Shown here: positions 12,907 through 17,849 of the stretch, piece after piece
How the letters are laid out: each line of letters starts with the position of its first letter
How positions within the stretch are numbered: the stretch's first letter is position 1
Origin: Opitutaceae bacterium
GTDB lineage: Bacteria; Verrucomicrobiota; Verrucomicrobiia; Opitutales; Opitutaceae
Length of the DNA: 17,849 nucleotides
Direction of reading: 5' to 3'
Assembly (NCBI GenBank): GCA_023269455.1
Contig: JAHFTG010000014.1
Coordinates: 1 to 17,849, forward strand
Program-made: the position numbers and the translations under genes
Notes under the pieces: model-generated
What the model saw: the letters and a program-made list of their open reading frames with translations, nothing else
Told to the model about the DNA's origin: nothing
The model's database searches: none

Positions 12907-14241
12907 ATGCGCGTTTTGATCGTAGATGATGAGCCGTCCATCCGTAAAACAACGGGTTTCGCCGTCGAGGCGATGGGGCATGAAGTCGTCGGAGCACCCA
13001 ACGGCCTGCGCGCCTTGAAGGAACTCGAAGCCGGTGCCTTCGAGGCGTGTTTCCTCGATCTGAAACTCGGCGCCGAAGACGGCTTGGTCGTCCTCGAAAA
13101 ACTCCTCAAGGCGCAGCCTTCGCTCGCGGTCGTCATGGTCACGGCCTACGCCAACATCAGCACCGCCGTGGAGGCGATGCGGCGCGGAGCGTTCGACTTT
13201 ATTCCGAAGCCTTTCACGCCTGAGCAGATCCGTCAGGTGATCGATAAAATCACCCGCAACCGCCGTCTCGAAAAACGCGTGGAGCAGCTCGAATCGCAGA
13301 TCACCGAGGAATCCCCGGCGGTCGATCTCACCTCCGAGGAGGTCGTGATGCAGAAGACGTTGGCCATCGCCTTCAAGGCGGCCGAGACGTCCGCCAACAT
13401 GCTTGTCCTTGGTCCGAGCGGCACAGGCAAAAGCGTGCTCGCGCGGGAGATTCACAAACGCAGTCCGCAGAAGGAAAACGCCTTCGTTACCGTGAGCTGC
13501 CCGAGCCTTTCGCGCGAGCTGTTGGAGAGCGAACTCTTCGGCCATGTGAAAGGCTCCTTCACCGGTGCGGTCAGCGACACGCTCGGCAAGGTCGCCGCCG
13601 CCGATGGCGGCACGCTCTTCCTCGACGAGATCGGCGAGATGCCGCTCGAAATCCAGCCGAAGCTCCTCCGCCTCCTGCAAGAGCGCGAATACGAACGCGT
13701 GGGCGAGTCCCGTGTGCGCAAGGCCACCGTGCGCATCATCGCCGCGACCAACCGCAATCTTGCCGAAGAGGTGAAGGCGGGGCGTTTCCGCGAAGATCTT
13801 TTTTACCGGCTCAACGTCATCACGCTCACGCTCACCGGCCTGCGCGACCGCCCGGCGGATTTTGCGCGGCTGGCGGGCAGCTATCTCGATTTCTTCGCAC
13901 GCCGCATCGGCAAGAAAATCACGGGATTTTCGCCCGCCGTGGCCGAAGCCTTCGGTCGCTATTCCTGGCCGGGCAACCTGCGCGAACTGCGCAACGTGAT
14001 CGAGCGCGCGGTCATTCTCGCGGGCGGAGAAACCGTCGAGCTCATCGACTTGCCCGATGATTTTGCCCAGCCCGCCGATACGCGCGTGGCGGTCGGCGCG
14101 CGCGTGACGCTTGATGAACTTGAGGCCGAGCACATCCGCCGCATCCTTGCCATGACCAAGACGCTCGACGACGCCGCGCGCATCATGGGGATCGACCCCG
14201 CCACGCTCTACCGCAAACGCCAGAAACTCGGCCTGCTCTGA
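12907..14241 (+). CDS. NtrC-family response regulator, AlgB-like
   Basis: A 444-aa cytosolic transcription regulator. The receiver domain (1-115) has VDDE (D7, D8), phosphoacceptor D51 in CFLDLKLG, T79 and K101. A short linker (115-145) leads to the AAA+ domain: Walker A GPSGTGKS (169-176), ELFGHVKGSFTGA (loop GSFTGA 216-221), Walker B GTLFLDE (235-241), FREDLFYRLNVI and SWPGNLRELRNVIERA. The C-terminal Fis-type helix-turn-helix is TLDDAARIMGIDPATLYRKRQKLGL. Block by block it resembles Pseudomonas AlgB, including the FLDLKLGAEDGL and HTH blocks. The sigma-54-contact loop has Ser in place of Ala (GSFTGA). It is followed 7 bp later by the kinase gene. AlgB in Pseudomonas can act without sigma-54, so dependence here is open. 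Confidence 0.93.
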   Translation: MRVLIVDDEPSIRKTTGFAVEAMGHEVVGAPNGLRALKELEAGAFEACFLDLKLGAEDGLVVLEKLLKAQPSLAVVMVTAYANISTAVEAMRRGAFDFIPKPFTPEQIRQVIDKITRNRRLEKRVEQLESQITEESPAVDLTSEEVVMQKTLAIAFKAAETSANMLVLGPSGTGKSVLAREIHKRSPQKENAFVTVSCPSLSRELLESELFGHVKGSFTGAVSDTLGKVAAADGGTLFLDEIGEMPLEIQPKLLRLLQEREYERVGESRVRKATVRIIAATNRNLAEEVKAGRFREDLFYRLNVITLTLTGLRDRPADFARLAGSYLDFFARRIGKKITGFSPAVAEAFGRYSWPGNLRELRNVIERAVILAGGETVELIDLPDDFAQPADTRVAVGARVTLDELEAEHIRRILAMTKTLDDAARIMGIDPATLYRKRQKLGLL

Positions 14242-14248
14242 CGCCGCC

Positions 14249-16039
14249 ATGCTGCGCACGCGCCTCTACCTCGGTCTGCTTCCGCTGCTGCTGCTCTTCA
14301 TCGGCGTGTGTGCCGCCGCCACGCTGCTCTACCGCGACCTCGCGCAAGCCCTCGATAAAAACCTCACGGCCAACTATCGCGCCATGATCGGTTGTTACGA
14401 GATGCGCGAGGCGGCCACCCTCATGGCCGGCGCGCTCTCCACCGCGCAGCGCGGCGACATCATCACCGCCCGCCAGACCTACGCGGAGCAACGCGCGCGA
14501 TTCCAACGCTATTTCATGGAGCAATCGCTCGCCTCCGCCGGCACGAGCCGCATGCCCATGCTTGAAAAGCTCGACGACGCCTTCACCCAGCTCGACGAAC
14601 TCGCCCGTGAACCACTCGACAGCGGAGGCGATGCCACGCTCGCCGCCCTGCGCGAAACGGAAGCCAGCCTGTTTCGCACGCTCAAGGCCGTGGAGAGCCT
14701 CGCGCAGCACGACTACGACGATGTGCGGCAGTCGGCGGAAAAATCCGCCCGTATCGCCCGCGCGAGCATCAACTTCCTCTTCGTCGCGATGGTCGGCGCG
14801 ATTCTGCTTTCGCTCTATTTGTCCTACCGGCTGGCGAAGTCCCTTTTGCATCCCATCCGGTTGCTGACGGCATCCGCCTCCGCGCTCGGCGAGGGCAAGC
14901 TCGATCACGATGTGCCCGCCACATCGAAGGACGAACTCGGGGATCTCGCCCGCACGTTCAACATCATGGCGTCAAAACTTCGCGCTTACCGCGACGCCAT
15001 GAACGATCGGGTGATCCGCTCACGCCGCACGATGGAGGCCACGCTCACCTCGACGCCCGATCCGCTTTTCGTGATCGGCCGTGATGGTCGTCACGAGGTG
15101 CGCAATCCCGCCGCCGAGACACTTGCCGCCGCGCCCGATTGGCAGAGCGGCTTGCCTGCTGCGCTCGCCGAGCCACTCAACCAAGTGATGACCACGGGCG
15201 CCCACTACCTGCCGACCGGTTACGACCACGTTGTTTCGCTGCGCGTTGGCCGCGAGGAGCGCCATTATCTGCCGCGCATCCTCGCCATTGGCGACGACCT
15301 CACCGGCTTCGGCGGCGCGGCGGTTATCCTGCAAGACGTGACCAAGTTCCGCCTGCTCGACGACTTGAAGGAGAACCTCGTCTCGACCGTGAGTCATGAG
15401 TTGAAGACGCCGCTCACCAGCCTGCGCATGGCCGTCTATCTCCTGCTCGAAAAAAACTTCGGCCCGCTTACCGAGAAACAAACCGATCTGCTCGAAACCG
15501 CGCGCGACGATGCCGACCGCCTCCTGCGCCTGTTGAACGATCTCCTCGATCTCAGTCGTCTGGAAAGCGGCGTCTCCTCGCTCCACCGCCGCGAAGTGCC
15601 TGTGCGCGAACTCCTCGATACGATGGCCGGCGAAATGAAGGCCATCACCCAGGCCGCGCGCCAAGTCATCAACGTGTCCGTCGATCCATCGCTCTCCGTC
15701 GTTTGCATCGACGTCGAGCGCAGCCGGCACGTTTTCATAAACCTGCTCGCCAACGCCTCCAAATACTCCGGCGACGGCACAACGATAACGCTCTACGCCG
15801 AACCTGCCGCCGACGGCTTCATACGTTTCGGCGTGCGCGACCAAGGGCCGGGCATCCCGGAGGAAAGCGTGCCCAGCATCTTCGAGAAATTCTACCGCGT
15901 GCCCGGCCAGGAAAAAAAAGGCGCGGGCCTCGGCCTGACCATCGCGCGCGAGATCGTGGTCGCGCACGGAGGCTCCATCGCCTGCGCGAGCCGGTTGGGC
16001 GAAGGCAGTGATTTCTATTTTTTGCTCCCGGCGGAGTGA
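14249..16039 (+). CDS. Membrane sensor histidine kinase, KinB-like
   Basis: A 596-aa inner-membrane kinase, near identical in length to Pseudomonas KinB (595). TM1 is about 6-28 (LYLGLLPLLLLFIGVC), then a mostly helical periplasmic sensor region to about 173, TM2 at about 174-193 (INFLFVAMVGAILLSLYLSY), and a HAMP domain at about 195-250 (HPIRLLTASASALGEGKLD). A PAS-like domain follows (about 262-370), then HisKA with VSHELKTPLTSLRMAV and phospho-acceptor His383. The HATPase_c domain (about 485-596) shows the N box NLLANASKYS (N498), DQGPGIP and KGAGLGLTI. All catalytic blocks are intact. Gene order regulator then kinase, with a 7-bp gap, matches algB-kinB. The signal is unknown; KinB senses the cell surface or envelope state in Pseudomonas by an unclear ligand. 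Confidence 0.93.
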   Translation: MLRTRLYLGLLPLLLLFIGVCAAATLLYRDLAQALDKNLTANYRAMIGCYEMREAATLMAGALSTAQRGDIITARQTYAEQRARFQRYFMEQSLASAGTSRMPMLEKLDDAFTQLDELAREPLDSGGDATLAALRETEASLFRTLKAVESLAQHDYDDVRQSAEKSARIARASINFLFVAMVGAILLSLYLSYRLAKSLLHPIRLLTASASALGEGKLDHDVPATSKDELGDLARTFNIMASKLRAYRDAMNDRVIRSRRTMEATLTSTPDPLFVIGRDGRHEVRNPAAETLAAAPDWQSGLPAALAEPLNQVMTTGAHYLPTGYDHVVSLRVGREERHYLPRILAIGDDLTGFGGAAVILQDVTKFRLLDDLKENLVSTVSHELKTPLTSLRMAVYLLLEKNFGPLTEKQTDLLETARDDADRLLRLLNDLLDLSRLESGVSSLHRREVPVRELLDTMAGEMKAITQAARQVINVSVDPSLSVVCIDVERSRHVFINLLANASKYSGDGTTITLYAEPAADGFIRFGVRDQGPGIPEESVPSIFEKFYRVPGQEKKGAGLGLTIAREIVVAHGGSIACASRLGEGSDFYFLLPAE

Positions 16040-16058
16040 GCGAAAAAATTTCTGGTTT

Positions 16059-16146
16059 TTCGGTTATTTGTGCGAACCGAAGCAGGGAAGGAGGGTCTGC
16101 CCGCGCAAGTCCATTAAACACTTAACGCAGGAAGAGCCTTCGCTCT
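16059..16146 (+). other. Two hairpins in the kinase-yqjD spacer
   Basis: TTCGGTT (16059-16065) pairs perfectly with AACCGAA (16075-16081), just after the kinase stop. AGAGC (16133-16137) pairs with GCTCT (16142-16146) over CTTC. Neither has a following T tract. The first may slow read-through from the kinase gene; the second would fall in the leader of the yqjD-like mRNA. I find no confident promoter in this 148-bp spacer. Confidence 0.35.
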
Positions 16147-16187
16147 CCTCTGGTGGATCGTTTCCAACCCTTATCCCTCATATCATC

Positions 16188-16499
16188 ATGAAAAAGACCG
16201 CGACCGCCGAATCTCCTGAACAGCTCCTCGAAAATCTTCGCACCCTCATCGCCGAGGCGGAAGAGACCCTCGGCGCTTCCTTGAAAGAAGGTGCCGATGA
16301 CCACCTCAACGGCCTCCGTGACAAGCTCGAAGGCGCCAAGGATACCGCGCAAAATCTTTTCGTCGCCGCCCGCAAGAAAGTCTCCGAAGGCGCCAAGCAG
16401 GCCGATGCCACCATCCGCTCGCATCCCTACGAGTCGCTCGCCGTCGCCCTCGGGGTCGGCGTGCTCCTGGGCGCGTTGCTGGCCCGCAAGTCGTCCTGA
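16188..16499 (+). CDS. DUF883 (YqjD/ElaB-type) tail-anchored protein
   Basis: A 103-aa protein. Residues 1-75 are a charged, helix-forming region (PEQLLENLRTLIAEAEETL, then LRDKLEGAKDTAQNLFVAARKKV). The C-terminus is the DUF883 mark HPYESLAVALGVGVLLGALLARKSS, a single membrane anchor. In E. coli YqjD and ElaB bind ribosomes at the inner membrane in stationary phase and depend on RpoS. The ATG at 16188 begins the family sequence; the in-frame upstream extension starts inside the kinase gene. The yqjE-like gene follows 29 bp on. Confidence 0.92.
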   Translation: MKKTATAESPEQLLENLRTLIAEAEETLGASLKEGADDHLNGLRDKLEGAKDTAQNLFVAARKKVSEGAKQADATIRSHPYESLAVALGVGVLLGALLARKSS

Positions 16500-16528
16500 T
16501 TTTTATTCAGTCTCAACTTCAACCGATC

Positions 16529-16918
16529 ATGGATTCACGGCCGGCTTCCTCCCACGGGTTTCTTGATTCCTTGCGGGGGTTGGGCGACACCTTGATCGGC
16601 TCCGTGCAGGACCGGCTTGAGTTGTTCTCGGTCGAGCTGCACGAGGAGAAATTCCGTCTTTTTCAGATGCTCATCTGGATCAGCGCGGTGGTGTTTGCCG
16701 CGGCGATGACGCTTACCTTTGCGAGCATCCTCGTGGTTTATCTCTTCTGGGAAAGCGCCCGCGTAGGGGTGCTCATCGGGCTCACCGGTTTTTATGCGGC
16801 GGCGTTGGTGACGCTCGCGTTTTCCTTCCGCAGCTACCTCGCGCGCCAGCCCAGGCCTTTCGCGGAGACCCTCCAAGAACTCAACGAGGACCGCTCATGT
16901 ATGCGCAACGCGAACTGA
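16529..16918 (+). CDS. YqjE/phage_holin_3_6-type membrane protein
   Basis: A 129-aa protein with an amphipathic N-terminus (SVQDRLELFSVELHEEKFRLFQ) matching the YqjE block of the type TRLRL..VELEEEK.NLFQ. Two membrane helices follow: about 46-73 (MLIWISAVVFAAAMTLTFASILVVYLFW) and about 79-99 (VLIGLTGFYAAALVTLAFSF). The C-terminal LQELNEDRSCM matches the YqjE tail (ELANDR). Holin-like by profile only; there are no phage genes around it. The last 22 bp overlap the next gene, indicating coupling. Confidence 0.87.
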   Translation: MDSRPASSHGFLDSLRGLGDTLIGSVQDRLELFSVELHEEKFRLFQMLIWISAVVFAAAMTLTFASILVVYLFWESARVGVLIGLTGFYAAALVTLAFSFRSYLARQPRPFAETLQELNEDRSCMRNAN

Positions 16919-17187
16919 CCCGCCTCGCCCTGCGCAAGACGCTTGTGGCGCGCCGTATTCGCGCCCGCCGTGAACTGTGTGCCGGGCAGATCGCGGAGGT
17001 AACGAAGCCGCTCGGCTGGCTCGACGCGCTTCGCACCAGATGGAGTCAGGTGTCCTCCGTGGCCAAGGTCGCGGCGGTTCCCTTGGGCCTGTTGCTCAAA
17101 AAGACCTTCTTCCCCAAGGCGCATTTGTTGGGCAGTCTGATTCGCTGGGCTCCCGTCGCGGTGTCGATTTTCCGTTCGGTGCGCTAG
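16897..17187 (+). CDS. YqjK-like small basic protein
   Basis: A 96-aa, strongly basic protein (ELTRLALRKTLVARRIRARRELCA) with a weakly hydrophobic stretch near 57-70 (AKVAAVPLGLLLKK) and another near 75-90. Sequence resemblance to E. coli YqjK is only general: size, basic N-terminal helix and Trp/Arg-rich C-terminus. Position supports the call, since the yqjD-yqjE-yqjK order is preserved and the start codon lies 22 bp inside the yqjE-like gene in another frame. The function is unknown. Confidence 0.72.
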   Translation: MYAQRELTRLALRKTLVARRIRARRELCAGQIAEVTKPLGWLDALRTRWSQVSSVAKVAAVPLGLLLKKTFFPKAHLLGSLIRWAPVAVSIFRSVR

Positions 17188-17239
17188 TCTTCTTTTTTCT
17201 GTCCGCATTACATCAACCCGTCCGCGAAGCTATCCTGTT

Positions 17240-17470
17240 ATGAACAAAATCATTGGTATTATCCTCATCGTTGTCGGCGGCTTCCTTATCTTCAAAGGTG
17301 CCACGCGCAAAGATTCCCTCGCGGGTGGCGTGGCCGAAGTCAGCAGCGATGTGGCCAACAAGGTCGATGGCGGCGGCCGCATCCCCGAGCACTACTACTA
17401 CATCATCGGTGGTGTGGTCGTGGCGGCGGTCGGCCTAGGCATGGCCGTGCGTGGCGGTTCTAAGAGCTGA
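17240..17470 (+). CDS. DUF3185-type small membrane protein
   Basis: A 76-aa protein with two membrane helices: MNKIIGIILIVVGGFLIFKGA, and YYYIIGGVVVAAVGLGMAVRGG. Between them is a polar turn (VSSDVANKVDGGGRIPEH). The opening NKIIGIILIVVG and the second glycine-rich helix match DUF3185. The role is unknown. It follows the YqjK-like gene by 52 bp on the same strand and ends 3 bp before the convergent U32 gene. Confidence 0.82.
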   Translation: MNKIIGIILIVVGGFLIFKGATRKDSLAGGVAEVSSDVANKVDGGGRIPEHYYYIIGGVVVAAVGLGMAVRGGSKS

Positions 17471-17473
17471 CTT

Positions 17474-17848
17474 TCAGGTCTTCTTAAAGATCACCTGCGG
17501 CGCGGTCTCCATCTGGCCGCGGGTGACGCCGAGCTGGTTGATGAGTTTCAACTCGCGCCAGAGGTCGGCTCCGCTGATCTCACCACTCAGGAGTTTTTGA
17601 TAGCTGGTGATCGTGCGCACGACTTCGTCGGCGGATTCGTTCACGAACTCGACGCGGAAACTGCGGGCGCCCAGCGCGACGAAGCGTTGGAGGTATTCGG
17701 CGCCGGTCTGCGCGCGGTTGTTGTAAACGGTGTTGCGGCAGCCGGCATCGGCCTTGAGCGGCAGCTCCGCGCCGACGCGGTCGCGGAGGGAGACGGTGTG
17801 TTTGTCGCAGGGGCGTCCGCAGTCGTGGTAGTCTTTGCCCTTCGATAG
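17474..17848 (-). CDS. U32-family peptidase, C-terminal part; 5' end outside the window
   Basis: The minus strand is open from the window edge to a TGA at 17474-17476, giving 124 codons. It contains DYHDCGRPCDKH, LKADAGCRNTVYNNRAQTGAEY, ALGARSFRVEFVNESADEV and WRELKLINQLGVTRGQME. These blocks match the C-terminal region of large U32 peptidase-like proteins, in which the Cys residues (here CGRPC and AGC) are typical. U32 proteins include collagenase-like peptidases and RNA hydroxylation enzymes (TrhP/RlhA types), so proteolysis should not be assumed. The start lies beyond 17849. Confidence 0.85.
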   Translation of the reverse strand, partial: LSKGKDYHDCGRPCDKHTVSLRDRVGAELPLKADAGCRNTVYNNRAQTGAEYLQRFVALGARSFRVEFVNESADEVVRTITSYQKLLSGEISGADLWRELKLINQLGVTRGQMETAPQVIFKKT

Positions 17849-17849
17849 A

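Noticed and set aside
12883..14259. A 458-codon open frame on the minus strand opposite the response regulator
   Set aside because: It is a shadow of the AlgB-like gene, whose motifs are all in the plus-strand frame.
16529..16918. Prophage holin
   Set aside because: The holin-like profile also covers YqjE; there are no lysis or phage genes nearby and the yqjD-yqjE-yqjK order is kept.
1..17849. CRISPR array, rRNA genes or a complete insertion sequence
   Set aside because: No regularly spaced direct repeats, rRNA-like sequence or transposase was seen on either strand.

Overview
The window is GC-rich and densely coded, from a Gram-negative-type bacterium: it has a lipoprotein signal peptide, a LolD-family relic, PspA-free but YqjD/YqjE/DUF1328-type inner-membrane stress proteins, and phosphatidylserine decarboxylase. 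Shine-Dalgarno sequences are scarce. The gene mix (polyphosphate glucokinase, a ~410-aa adenylate-kinase-like protein, a U32 peptidase with a C-G-R-P-C motif, a GxxExxY relic inside 'CCGCAGAT' repeats) suggests Verrucomicrobiota, perhaps Opitutaceae. That placement is inference, not proof.

Left part (1-7783). The 3' part of psd is followed by tRNA-Leu(UAG) and a glyoxalase I gene. On the minus strand lies a likely transcription unit, read right to left: an oligopeptide-binding lipoprotein, a small secreted protein, a circularly permuted ATP-grasp protein, an alpha-E protein and an OGG1-type DNA glycosylase. The ATP-grasp/alpha-E pair is a widespread, poorly understood peptide-ligase-like module. 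Two sigma-54-like (-24/-12) promoter candidates stand before the lipoprotein and before the secreted protein. A GYF-RDD membrane protein gene diverges from the lipoprotein gene.

Scar and repeat zone (7773-8996). The C-terminal ends of a tesA-type esterase (minus strand) and a LolD/YbbA-type ABC ATPase (plus strand) are joined by a deletion, and the ATPase relic also carries a +1 frameshift inside its signature motif. Two MITE-like inverted-repeat units follow, one on each side of an intact slyD-type FKBP gene. The second unit encloses a 45-codon ORF that I read as an internally deleted GxxExxY (PD-(D/E)XK family) gene. Its start codon lies in the left repeat arm and its stop lies just before the right arm.

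Middle (9011-12003). This holds a polyphosphate glucokinase, a DAO-family flavoprotein, and a convergent adenylate-kinase-like protein with an unexplained C-terminal half.

Right part (12004-17470). A NtrC-family response regulator and a membrane histidine kinase, matching the AlgB/KinB pair in order and architecture, sit among small membrane-protein genes: two DUF1328-type genes upstream, then yqjD-, yqjE- and yqjK-like genes and a DUF3185 gene downstream. A third sigma-54-like site precedes the DUF1328 pair. My reading is an envelope-stress module with its own regulator. The window ends in the C-terminal part of a U32 peptidase gene on the minus strand.
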